The notes under the pieces: model-generated
Seen by the model: only the letters and a program-made list of their open reading frames with translations
Database searches by the model: none
Told to the model about the DNA's origin: nothing
Source of the DNA: Brachypodium distachyon
Taxonomy: Eukaryota; Streptophyta; Magnoliopsida; Poales; Poaceae
Direction: 5' to 3'
Assembly: GCF_000005505.3 (NCBI RefSeq)
Contig: NC_016132.3
Coordinates: 45,894,914 to 45,958,913, forward strand
DNA: 64,000 bases
Program-made: the position numbers and the translations under genes
In this document: one piece after another, positions 42,950-54,752 of the stretch
Layout: each line of letters opens with the position of its first letter
How positions within the stretch are numbered: position 1 is the stretch's first letter

Positions 42950-45900
42950 TGATTGAGAGAAATTAAAGCCGGGAGCTCAGCGAGGCGGAGCGAGGGAATG
43001 GCCGAAACGGTCATGGCATCACAAAAGTTGCTCCTCGCAATCGCATGGGAGTGTTTGCGCAAGAGAGGTAGTAGCGAGCAGAGCGGTGGCGTTTGTTTGG
43101 AAGGAAATAAAACGAAGGCCCCCGCCCCCTTCTCCTTTTTAGCACAGTGGCGAGCAAACTGGCAATGTAGACAGCCACATGCTGTAAATTAAGCCTCTGG
43201 ACACGGACACATGCCAGTAAATGCACGATCGCCACCCCTCAAATAGAAGGTTTGGCAGATGGCGAGGCAACCACAAACGGCCTAAGAAACCCCCCTAAAC
43301 TCGGGTACACAAGTAAAACCATGATCAACAAGCAACCGACTCTTAAGCACAAGCCTATCGAAATTGTGCCACTAGCTGGTGTAGTACCAGACTACCAGAC
43401 TACGGCAGGCCAGAAAGCTGATCGGTGATGATGTGAGGGCAGAATGGACGGAAGATACCTAGCTAGTCTAGCCAAGCCAAGCAAATACGGAGTACATTAT
43501 ACGTACATACGGGAGGCCTCCAAACAAAAAACTGCCTGGTCAGTTTCAAAATCAATTCCCTCTGTGTCTTCGTGCAGCAGCAGCAGCCGTGCTATGCTAG
43601 CTTTTGGCCGCAGCGCGTGGGGTGGGGACAAGGGCGGTTTTACGTTTCCGGTCTAGCTACTGTTGAGACACGCCGGACGGGTACAGCCGGAAACTGTAGC
43701 AGCCATCACCACCGGACGCGCCATGGATCCCTTGCCCGATCGATTCCTGCCTGCCTGAAGCTGCAGCAGCGTGCCGTGGGGGGACCCCCCTTCTTCCCCG
43801 GCCTGGAGTAATTGCCGGGCTTTACGTACGTTTACTCGATAACTTGGCACAGATACGGGCCATTCAAAGGCAATGGGGTTATGGGGGGGTCCCTACGCTG
43901 TGCTGCGCCCTTGGGTGGTGGATTGGCATGTAGATTGCTCGTGACAAGTACAACAGACGGTGGTGATAAGGACAAGTGCAAATAATGCCCCTGGGTTGGG
44001 TTTCTCCCGCGCCTTTGTTTTCTTTCTTTTTCGCCATTGTTGGGTCGGCTCCTTCATTATTGGACGACGACGTTGAGCTGGAGAGGAAGGTCCGTGTTTG
44101 ATTTGGCGCTCATGGACGGAACATGTCGGACTAGGAGGAATCTGAGTATCTGATATGCTGTTCTTTGTCCGCAAACTGGACATTGCCTCCTCACCCGATC
44201 ATCAGGTAGTACCTAATTAAACTTCATTAAGCCAGTACTCCTACTACGTGTTGAGGAATTTTTAAGCACCGTCGCAGCAAAACCAATTGGAGTTCTGACC
44301 ATGATCCAAAATCGTGAAACACTACTTATTCTTCCCAGATTCAGCGCACGACCGTTGGCACGCCACGCTGGGGGTTTCCATGGTACGTAAATAGCTAAAT
44401 TTCCGTAACTATTAAGTATTAACCCGCCGTTCCAAATGGGGATACGGTAACCTAAGTACGCCTAAATCCTTACAGGATCGATATGTCACCAAACTGATCC
44501 GGGTCGCCATCAATCCCTTTGTGCGGCACATCAGACAACAATTAAATATGGCGCAGTGCAAAAGCCTGTTGTGTCCATGTCCCCTGATTATTGCAGGTAT
44601 AGATGATTATTGCGACGACCAAACTGCATGCTTCCTTGATGTTTAATGTGCATTCGGTTGTTAAGCAAAGCAAACTGAATTTTGAATGACATTGGTACGT
44701 ACGGTTTAGTTTTAGTACCGCAACTACAACAGCTTTGGTCCACAAGGGCCTCTTTGAATGCTCAAGTCTAGTTGGAAATCAATAGGTTAGTTTTTCTGTG
44801 AAAAGAAGCTGTCGCCATCATCAGACCATCGAATTCCAATATATACTATCCGACTGCATAGATGAACAGGAACAGGTGTTCTATTTTATCATTCGGGGCA
44901 TAATCTACGGAAAGAGATTGCATGATCGGGAAGTGGGCAAAAGCTTCGCGGTCCGAGTTTCTTGTGGTCTCAGCAGTGGATTGGATATTTTTGCACGCAC
45001 GTAACAAGCTACAGATATCTTATTCAATCGGTGTGCTTTGTCTGAAAGCAACCCGCGCAAATGTATAAGTTCTAAAGTTCCTTTTGGAAAGGGCCTAGTT
45101 CTAAAGTTCTATTTCAAGTTTTTAATTGGTCTTGATGGTATATCCATATACGGGTTCGCCCTCCTGCCATCAAAGACATGGAAAGATTCCTTTGTGCGTT
45201 GGCGACCGGTCGAAGTCAAAGGACCCGGAGCTCAACCCATTGCCTAGAGATCAGAAATGCAGTCTACAACTCTACATGCCTAGAACGGGAGCACAAATGC
45301 CGTTGTATAAAGTTTTGACGGTGATAATGCAGTCGTATATAGAGAGAGTTTTAATGGCGAGAAAATTTTAACGCTCACACAATCATTGCATGCCTAGGTA
45401 GCGTCAGCACGCAGCAGCGCTACGGAACTGAGGTTTCCTGGCTCCTCTGTAGTCTGTATGCATGGGTGTGTGCAGCACCTCTGCGGTGCCATCGTTCAGA
45501 GCAGAGTGGCTAGATCTCCTAGGATCACACTTGCCGAGGCACATATAAATCCTAAAGTTTTACTCGTTTATTCTTTTTCAGTGTAGAAGAACAATGTGCT
45601 ATACTCCTACTTGGCTACTTCCACACTCCACTAACCTGAGTTGGTACTGCTGTACTGCAAGACTGTGCACTTGAGAAGCCGCATGTGGCACCTCCTTTGT
45701 TTCGATGCGAAAACTACAGTTACATCGTCTTTTGGAGTTTTTCTTTTTCTGAAACTGACGACTTTTGGAGTTTCTGTATTTTTGAAACTGATGTGTTTTT
45801 GGAGGTTTATGGCGATGGTGCTCGGCGTATTGGTCAAATCTGGCATGTCTCACGTTTTCACCGCTATGAATTTACTGCCACCGTGCGATTCAACAACGCG

Positions 45901-46980
45901 GCTCAACCTTGGCCCCTAAACACGGAGTTAAGAACACTACTGCGCACCCGAGGTACTCCTATGTACTAGTACTCCGTAGAAAACTGGGACATGTTATAGC
46001 TGCATAGCATAGGCAATTAGGCATCACGTACGGTTTGGCAAGAACTAGCGAGCGACACGAATCAATCATCAACCGAGGATATTTCACGCGCGGCCGAGAG
46101 AAACAACTCTATGGGATCGATTTAGTAATTGACTGGAGCAGAGAGAGGCAGGGGCAGCAAACTTACTCTTGCGTCTGGCGGAGAAGAAGGAGAGAGGGCC
46201 GTCGATCGCGCGCGTCAAAGACGGAACCCCGACGCCTGATTGGGCGCAACCGCGCGAGACATGGCGATGGATTGCCGGCAAGGAGGAGGAGCTTCTCTGA
46301 CGGGCCCAAGGTTGAGGCAGCGTCGGTGTTTGGGGTGGTCACTTGATTTCAGCGGAGCCAGGGAAACGACAAAGGGGCCGGGGACGAGAGCTCCTTTGCC
46401 TCGCGACTCTGTTTATCGGGACTGTGTAGAGTTTATATATAGGGAACGGCGACTGGTGTGGTGTTAAGGTTAAGCCGCATCGGAAATGTGGGCGGAGGAA
46501 AGGGACGTCGTTTTGCGGATGAGCCATTGCGCCGTCAGGTATTTTACCTGGGTTACGGTCTAGGCCACCGAGTGGTATTCTAGCGAATTTATTTTCATGA
46601 ATACTATCATGCCAGAGCTTCAAATTCCTGTAATTCTATTGTGAGTTAGGATCAAGCTTGTTATGGGTGCGTAACAGCATAAGGAACATCCCGAATTGAT
46701 GCATGAACTAGACTGATTCAACAACTCAGCCAAAATGGATTATCTCGATGTTTACCTTTGGGAATTGACACCAAATATGTGTAATGGTTAAGGGGTTTTT
46801 TTTCGCTCGAAGTGTAATGGTTAAGGTTACCGGTCTCTAGCTATGAAATAATTCCACATTTTACCTCTAGTTGTGAGTCCGTAACAAATTTAATCCTTAA
46901 AAAACCACATCTTACTTTGAGTTCTGACTTCAGAATTTGACAGGATAAAGAAAAATCTAAATGAACTCGATACGATAGAT
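42950..46980. other. Gene-free intergenic region
   Basis: Upstream region of the Cys-rich gene, then AT-rich DNA. A short tandem duplication of CTTTTGGAGTTT...CTGAAACTGA units lies at about 45725-45800. I find no gene, tRNA or element with clear ends. Confidence 0.4.
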
Positions 46981-46981
46981 G

Positions 46982-47186
46982 TGTTTGGGACAACTCTAGC
47001 TTCACAAATTTGGTGGAGCTGGTCATTCATATAGCTTCACTTTTTTCGTGGAGCTGAAGCTAAAGATACGTGGGAGATGTTTAATAATCTTATCTTTTTG
47101 CATTTCGAAATTAATTAGTTTCCACGAAAAAGTGAAACTATTGATGACCAGCTCCACCAATCCGTGGAGTTGAAGCAGTCCCAAAC
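46982..47186. mobile_element. Foldback MITE with ~65-bp inverted termini
   Basis: Left GTTTGGGACAACTCTAGC and right (reversed) GTTTGGGACTGCTTCAAC, both continuing into GGTGGAGCTGGTCAT and TTTCACTTTTT-like sequence. Total 205 bp, so most of it is inverted repeat. Confidence 0.75.
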
Positions 47187-47866
47187 TCATTAGTATTTGA
47201 GCGTGTTAGTTGTTCGCCTAGTGAGTTGTCATGTCATCTTTATTTATGGGTCTAGCAGAAAAAAAATAACTAATGGTGTAAAAGGTTTCGCCTAAGGCCT
47301 TCTTTGGCTGTAATGTTTTCTAATTTCTCTACAGTATTACCCCCAACTTCCCAGTTCAAGAACAGTACTAGAATGGTCACTAGATTTTTTCCCCAAAACA
47401 CCTTATTTTTGTGTTAATTAAAAACACTTCTCGTGCCGGTGCGTGTGGAAGGAGATTTGAGAGTGGGTGGACAAATCCTCCAAAACACAATACATTGTAA
47501 TTAAAAATACGCTAGCGCCAAACAAAACCGAAAAATAGTACAGTAGAATGTGGATTTTTTACCCAAATACAAATTATCGCAAAATCATACTATGATTAGA
47601 AGGTAAAAATTAAAATTAACGCGCTAACTTTCAAAGGCCACAGTGGAATCTGTAAAGCTGGAGGGTGCGAATGCTAATCACCACCGAAAACAGGGAGAAT
47701 CTTGTTTGACCTCTTTCCTCGGGGCGGCCAGGAGCCTGGCGCTCCGCCACATATCACCTCTTCCTTCAATTCATGTATTCTTTGTTTCAGAAGATGCGCG
47801 CCAAATATCACTCGCGCTACCATGCGCGTCAAAGTAGCAACGGCAGCATTTCCGCTACTAATTTAT

Positions 47867-47961
47867 TACTCCCTCTGTTTTCCTCCGTTTCATAAAGACC
47901 GTTACGAATTTAAATTAATTCTAGTTCAAATTCATGCCTAACTTTATGAACAGAGGGAGTA
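47867..47961. mobile_element. Stowaway-type MITE
   Basis: TACTCCCTCTGTTTTCC to GAACAGAGGGAGTA; its internal CATAAAGACCGTTACGAATT resembles the 18746-18859 copy. Confidence 0.7.
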
Positions 47962-49658
47962 ATTCAATATTTCAATAGGTCCTTCCTCCATCGTCTATCT
48001 CATGTAAAAAATGAAAAAAAAGGGGGCCATGTCTAGTCATGGCCTGTCGGGACAAACAAAATGATCAATCAGCGTGGACCTACGCCCTAGTTTCCCCCTT
48101 TCAATACGTGGTTGTGCAGGCACATCTTATCAGAGATCACATCACGTCCTGGCCTTTTAATACGCAGCACGAGTTGTTTATTATTGCAAGTCACTCTTGT
48201 CGTATGCGCGCTAGCTCTCGCATTGCATTTGCATGTATGGGCGCGCCGGCCGCGGGTATATTGTTCAACCAACAACCTGATCGACCTGGTATCCAAGTAA
48301 CCTGTCATTCGGAATTTGCTTGTGGTTTGCAATGATCTTGCAGTGAAGTTTAATTACTGGCTAGCTGGAGTAGTTAGGAGTAGCAAGTTCAGTTCATGTG
48401 CGAGATCCCGATCCAGGTGTGGTACTGTCTGACAGATGGACAGAAAGGTTCGTTCCGCGGACTGCAGTTCATGTGCAGCAGTTTAAACCCGGTCAAACGC
48501 TGCTGGGCTGGCTGCACTGTAAACTACAGTGCAGGGGGTGTGAACCTTTCACGGTTTCGAGTTAAGGGAATAATAATACTCCTCCTAGCTAGCAGCTTGC
48601 TGCGGCAGCACCACGTGGGATTGGCTAGGACGTGTTTGTGATTTGAGATGCTTAAGCTGAGGTGTCCTGCATGCCAGGGTATATAGTATAGCTACCCTCT
48701 CGGCAGTATTTTCTTTTCCTTCTACCTTCTTCTTTGACCCTAGCTCTTTCTTGTTTATGTAGGAGCAATGTCAATTATGTCATGGATATGGTAATGTATG
48801 TACTCACCATGTGATGTATGTACACCAAGCATACTATTTTGACTTGCACACGTACCATATACCACACGCCAAGTCACCAACTACTGTTTTACTGCACCTG
48901 AAGCTACCTAGAGGTTCTGTGTTTCTGTGCATCTCGGCACAGTTTTTTTGTGATCAAGAATTGCTGTACGGTGCTCTGAAGTTGTCGAATCGACAATAAT
49001 GGTGAGGTCAGCTCTGCACTTTGTGCGTCAGCAACTAGCTAGTTATGGAGTATTAATGTTTTCTAGTTCTACAACGATTTTGTCTCCCGTTGCAAGTCGT
49101 ATGAGCTGCGCTTACACGAACGAAAAGCTTTTGAATACTCAGTTGAGTAACCTTTTAAAAATGCTAAGCACAGACGGCAAGCTCTGGCTGATCAATTGTT
49201 AATTCCTTTTAAAACTGAAGAAGATAATGACAGCAAAAAAAAAACTGTATGGTTGTCGCAGTCAATGAAAGAGCTTGAGATGTACTACTTGTTTGGCAAT
49301 GTATAAAGGGCAATATTGTGCGAAACTAATCAATCTCACGGCGTACTTGTGCTTAGAAAAACTACATAATACGCAAGATTTTGTTTTCTAGAACTGGATA
49401 AGAATATGCGATGCATTATTGTAAGCTTTCCTGCACCATTCAATCTAAAAAAGAACTATGTAGTTTATTATATCTTCAGTTAGATCAGCGATCAACATCG
49501 ATGGCGGGGAACGAAGGAACTGGATAAAGAGAGAATCGACCTCTTGTTGAACCAAACAAAAACAATCACACAACTATTGGACATACGTGTGCCGGTGCCG
49601 AAAGAAAAGAAGAAAACTAGCCAGTAGATAATCGAATTAACGTCCATTCAATAATAAC

Positions 49659-49775
49659 TACTTCCTCCGTCTCATATTAAGTGACTCAAATTTGACCAAA
49701 TGTGCATGTATCTGTACCCAAAAAAAGTTTAAATACATGTAATATTTCGTCACTTAATAAGGGACGGAGGGAGTA
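49659..49775. mobile_element. Stowaway-type MITE
   Basis: TACTTCCTCCGTCTCATATT to AATAAGGGACGGAGGGAGTA; same subfamily as 55690-55807 (shared AAATACATGTAATATTTCG). Confidence 0.8.
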
Positions 49776-51031
49776 GCTCAGTAGCATATATACTAATATA
49801 TACTAGTAGACACATATATAGATTATTACAAGTGGGATGTAGATTATCCAATAGGGAGGATAAAGTGTTAGCTCGTGTACAAACGATGCATCTTTAGCCA
49901 AGTAGCCGAATGAACTACTAATAACAATGATTAATAAACTTGAATCGCTTCATGGTACGTCTCGCTGACGGTACCTACGCATTTGTTGTACCTAAACCAC
50001 GATCGAAGAGAGACGACAACGCAACGTCAGAGCAGAATAAAACATACAAGTACGTGCACCGGCTCCACACCTGGAACTGGCGTGTGTTGTCTGTTTAGAC
50101 TACAATCTGTGCCGCGAGCTCAGTTTTGTATTCCGTGAACTATGGCGTACAAACCTTGGGCGGAAAGCGACGCCGCAGCTAGCGAGCTACTCAGCTACAT
50201 GAGCTGCTCATCTTGAAGATATAAAAATGGCTAGTACTTACTTGGCTGCTCCTGATCGGTAAAGTCGTTAGCTCAAAGGATTCGATTATTTGGGCAAGAC
50301 GTTAACTCGGATGTTCCATTTTTATTTTGGCGAGGGAACTTGGCTGTTCCAAATCGGCAAAGCCACGTACCGTAGGCTAAGGATTTTATTTGATTTGATC
50401 GTGGATGGCCGGCGATCGACCAGTAGACGTGCGAGCCGGATCTGGACAGCGGGCTGTTCAATCCGAGTGTTTCGCCTCTGGCAGCGGGCCGGCGCGCGCG
50501 CGCACGTGCGGGGAAGACGGCGCCCGGCCTTCCCATGGCGATGCCGCGCCCCTGACAACGTACGAGGGGATGCTCCGCCAGCCACATGCCCACATTGGGC
50601 CTCAATATGCGTGCCCCCATTTCTTCGTTCTGCTAAGTTTTCCGGGTAACTGGGCCGTGTATCAGCATCCTCGACCTCGGGCAGCCCATTAGGCGAGCGC
50701 GCTACAGCACTAGACGCTGGGACCGGTAGATAGGCCTGTGGCCTGAAGCGAACGTTAGACCCGCCCAACTGGTTCTGGGCCGTCTGCCCTTTTTCCTTTA
50801 TTCATTTTTCCTATATTTCTCCATAAAAAATATATTTGGTTATATGAAAACTTTCTTTATAAAGATCTAATGATTTTAGTTTGACGCTGTAGTTTATTGA
50901 TTTTTTTTCTAGAAGCTTGAGAGTTTAGAAAATTTACCAATCAATAAAATTGCAGTTGCACAAAAATGTCAAATTATAGACGTGTTTGCTACCACCGGTG
51001 CATAAAAATGACAACTTATAAACATGTTTGC

Positions 51032-51213
51032 TACTCCGTCCATTTCAAAATACAGAGATTTGTGCACTTGAATCAAGGTAGCTTTCGTTTCTACGACTTG
51101 ACCGATCATATTGGATTAATAGTAAATGGATGTGAGTAGTTATTGGCCGGGTGCGGGTACCAAAAGAAAATGAGAAAAATATATGTGAGGTGTATTTTGA
51201 AATGGAGCGAGTA
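51032..51213. mobile_element. Stowaway-type MITE
   Basis: TACTCCGTCCATTTCAAAATAC to GAAATGGAGCGAGTA; related to 37521-37729. Confidence 0.75.
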
Positions 51214-51246
51214 TGGTGTTTCATGTACGACGACTAATATGTTTAC

Positions 51247-51374
51247 TAATCCCTTCGTCCAACAAAGGATGTCTCAATTTTGACCAAATTTGAATGCATC
51301 TAAACACTAATTCATATCTAGATACATCTAAATTATGACAAACTTGAAACATCTTTTGTTGGACGGAGGGAATA
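51247..51374. mobile_element. Stowaway-type MITE
   Basis: Inverted ends around CCCTTCGTCCAACAAA and TTTGTTGGACGGAGGGAAT. Same subfamily as 62496-62601. Confidence 0.75.
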
Positions 51375-51620
51375 CTCTTTTTTTTACTGGATTTTTTTTT
51401 TTGAAAATGAAGGTTTACTACTCTGAGTAAGTTGATAAAGTAACCATGCATTTTTCCTTTTGTAGCAGGAGTAGATGTATAAGGCATATATCTTGAAAAT
51501 GAGGCATAAAATTCAAATTCTAAGGCCTGGTTTGGACTCTAAAATTAACTTGACACAAAAAGAAATACAGAGTGATCTCATGGGAAGCCTGCCAAGTGCA
51601 AAATTAGCCACTCACGAGGC

Positions 51621-51680
51621 TGATAAATAGATAGCCTCGCTTATCCCCTCCGCCTCATCTTATCCCCTGCTTCCCCGCTT
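51621..51680 (+). promoter_or_regulatory. Core promoter of plastid RPL12
   Basis: A TATA-like GATAAATAG at 51622-51630 lies about 100 bases before the ATG. CTTATCC occurs at about 51640 and again at about 51659; its complement GGATAAG is the I-box/GATA motif common in light-responsive promoters of plastid-protein genes. A role is inferred only. Confidence 0.4.
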
Positions 51681-51728
51681 CCTCTTCCTCCTCCCCCTCA
51701 CTCCCCAAGCGAAGCCTCGAGAATCCCA

Positions 51729-52259
51729 ATGGCTTCCACCACGTTCTCCTCCGCCTTCTCCATCCTCTCGCTCCCCTCCTCCTCACCATCCCCCTCCGTT
51801 TCGGTCCCCAGGACTCTCCCCGTGGCTAACCGCCGCCGCCGCGCCGTCGCCGTTGCCTCCACCGCCACCGAATCCCCGAAGGTCATCGAGCTCGGCGACG
51901 CCATTGCCGGGCTTACACTGGAGGAGGCGCGTAACCTCGTGGACCATCTTCAGGAGCGTCTCGGCGTCTCCGCCGCCAGCTTCGCGCCCGCTGCCGCCGT
52001 CGCGGCGCCCGCGGCCGCGGTGGCCGAGGAGGCCCCGGTAGAGAAGACGGAATTTGACGTGGTCATCGAGGAGGTGCCCAGCAGCGCGCGTATTGCGACC
52101 ATCAAGGTTGTGCGTGCGCTCACCAACCTGGCCCTGAAGGAGGCCAAGGACCTTATCGAGGGACTCCCTAAGAAGCTTAAGGAGGCCGTGAGCAAGGACG
52201 AGGCTGAGGATGCAAAGAAGCAGCTCGAGGGGGTCGGTGCCAAGGTGTCCATCGCGTGA
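51729..52259 (+). CDS. RPL12: Chloroplast 50S ribosomal protein L12 (bL12c), 176 aa
   Basis: Intronless nuclear gene for the plastid ribosome stalk protein, which recruits and activates translation GTPases. Residues 1-48 are a Ser/Pro/Arg-rich chloroplast transit peptide (FSSAFSILSLPSSS, NRRRR). Residues 49-81 form the N-terminal dimerisation domain (VIELGDAIAGLTLEEARNLV), 82-103 the flexible Ala/Pro hinge, and 106-176 the C-terminal domain (EKTEFDVVIEE, IKVVRALTNLALKEAKDLIE, LEGVGAKVSIA). Complete and typical in length. The ATG at 51729 is the first in a GC/CT-rich leader. Confidence 0.96.
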   Translation: MASTTFSSAFSILSLPSSSPSPSVSVPRTLPVANRRRRAVAVASTATESPKVIELGDAIAGLTLEEARNLVDHLQERLGVSAASFAPAAAVAAPAAAVAEEAPVEKTEFDVVIEEVPSSARIATIKVVRALTNLALKEAKDLIEGLPKKLKEAVSKDEAEDAKKQLEGVGAKVSIA

Positions 52260-54752
52260 GACTAGGTATACGAGGCTCCTTCCTTTTTCACCACCTTACG
52301 TTTTTTCATCCCAATCTTTTCCGTTTCACTTGTATTTGCAGTAGATTGTTGCTTCATATGAGATAAGTGCAACTCTGGATTTTTCTTAGTTCATGTTTGT
52401 CTGCTGTATTCCATATTGTATTTATATTGGATATTTCCTACTCTAGATTATTAATTAGCAATGTTGATTTCAGATAGCAAGATATGCTTCCTTTTGATAT
52501 TTGAGTATGCAACTCTTCAAGGGCTCTCAGTTTGCAGCTGCCAATAATCTCTTGGGCATTAGATTTGTTATTAAGCATCAGAAGTAGTTCCATAAAAAGG
52601 GAAAAAAGCAGAAGAAATAATCTGAAGTAGTTTCATACATGAAATTGTATGTATTAGAGCTCAATTCAGACTATAATACCCGCATTGAACATTTGCTAGT
52701 TGTTACATTATTCAACAATGCTATATGACACTGTGTTACATTGTCTGAAAATGCTACATGACATTATCTTTCCACGGTCTGAGATAATAGGTCATATCTT
52801 GAAATGGTGGAACCATGTCCCCTTTTTCGCTGAGAACATGGAACAATGTTTAATTACGTGTATACTGTACATATCCACATGTAGCAGTTGTTTGTTTCCA
52901 ACAATCTGCTAACTTCATGTTGGGTCAGTATTTCTAGTGAAGAGTTCATCAAGAACTTGAAGTGGGTCGTGCCGTTAACCATTCCACTTGTCACAGCAAA
53001 TAATATTATCAGTTAATTTTACCCTTTATCTGCCTATTGTTATGAAAAGCTTCAGGCTTCAGTACTAGATTGATGCCTCTCCACATACTAAGATATATTG
53101 TCTTGTTTTTCTTTTTCGAACAATGGGCATAATTATTTCCTGTTTCTGTTGAGAAATTCATGGTATCTCTAGACCTTCTGAACATTGAGTATAATGCCAA
53201 AACAATATACTCCCTCCGATCTGTAGTAAGTGTCGGGAATTTAGTACAAAGTTAGTACTCACTCCGTTCCATATTAATTGGCATGGATTTAGTACTAAAT
53301 TTTGTACTAAATCCCCGACACTTATTATGGATCAGAGGGAGTAGAATTTAACATCTAAAGAACAAATTAGAATTTAAGCTGCATGGTTACAGTTAGCTCA
53401 GTGTGACATATATGTTGTTTAGAATTTAGACACACAACTGTTGGTTCCTAGATAATTTAGACACCAATTTCTAACTTGTGCAAGAAACCAACTGTTGTTT
53501 GTGTCTAAATTATCTAGGAGCTAATGAATAGAGCCCATATATGGTCAATTCTTCCCACAGTGTGACATCACTATGTCCTGGCGCAGTTTGTCCAGTAACA
53601 TTGTTAAAAAGCTGAAACTTATACCACTTTGATTTCCTCTTGAGATTTTTGAATTGGGTCAGTTCAGTCCCCTGCATACTTTTTGTTAATCGCATGTCCT
53701 TGCCATGTCAGACAAGCTTCATCGTATGGTATTTACAGAAATAAACCTTGAAGGTTCTCACTTTGATATCATTTCTCTCTATTTTTGCAGAGCAGTACGC
53801 GTTAAACCAATTTTTTTTTACCTTTGACATGGCACGTAAGTTGGACAAGTTGAGGACGTCGTACTCTCCAGATGCAGATATCTATGTATGGAGCTGAACC
53901 TCAGAAAGTTCTGTGAAGATAATGTGTGTTTCTATGTATTTTTAGAGTTTCCTTTTTCTCACTGTGATTTGAATCCGAGATGTAAACGGGTGATCCTGGC
54001 AATTTGATACCCTTGATTTTACTCATCCACAAGGGTCAACCTTACTTTTCTCTGCATGATCATGGTAGACAAAGCGCATCTCATGTTACATCACTACCAA
54101 GTCGAAATTTGAATTTGACATATGAAGGTGCATTTCCCGTGGTTAAGGAAAATTACTCTAGCAGTGAACAGTCTGGAGTTGGGCACTTGGTGCAGCCAAA
54201 CTCTGGCTGGAGTTCACAGCTCCTTCCTTTTGATGTAGATGGTATCACCAAACCGCACATCACTTCATATCTTTCTCTTTAGCAGGAGTATTGAGAGTTG
54301 GAGACCTCATGGCTTCGTTTTAGGAGCTGCAGTTGATGGTTTGCAGGGCAAGTACATAAAATTAGTCAAATGGAGAAATCAGTTTTGTCTTCAGGCCGTT
54401 CCGAACTGTATAGGGGAATTAGAAGCAACCGCATCGCCACACAAACACCTCAAAACGTAATTATCATCTCAGGCGTGAATTAATTCATCAACGAATAAAA
54501 CCCCAAGATTGAAAATTATCTTGGTGGATCAGGCAGCCGTACCAGACAGCTGTTATACAAGCACAAACTTTCCTAATATGACAGCACAATTATTTCAACA
54601 TGGTCGTGTCCATCCTTATGATACATGCTCCGCCACCGGAGTCTGTGAACGTTACACACTATTACCCACCCTCAGAGAACAGAAGCATCCATCTTTACTA
54701 GCAGCAGATACATAGCGGACTGTACTTCACGGCGACGGCACTAACATCATGT
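52260..54752. other. RPL12-ISU1 convergent intergenic region and 3' UTRs
   Basis: A possible 3' UTR intron of RPL12 could run from GTATAC (52265) to a TTTTTGCAG near 53791; this is speculative. 53434-53525 contains an inverted repeat (CTAGATAATTTAGACAC and its inverse). The 92-codon frame at 54004 has no domain. The last ~250 bases are ISU1 3' UTR. Confidence 0.4.
53208..53343. mobile_element. Stowaway-type MITE, compound
   Basis: TACTCCCTCCGATCTGTAG to GGATCAGAGGGAGTA, with a second internal terminus ACTCCGTTCCATATTAA near 53252, suggesting one element inside another. Confidence 0.7.

Larger units (their letters stand above)
47187..51620. other. Gene-free intergenic region with MITEs
   Basis: AT-rich except for a GC-rich patch at 50400-50770, where open frames in several phases have no domain. 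MITEs are listed separately. No gene supported. Confidence 0.4.

Noticed and set aside
50290..50768. GC-rich open frames on both strands
   Set aside because: No domain, no coherent exon structure, and frames open in several phases as expected from base composition.
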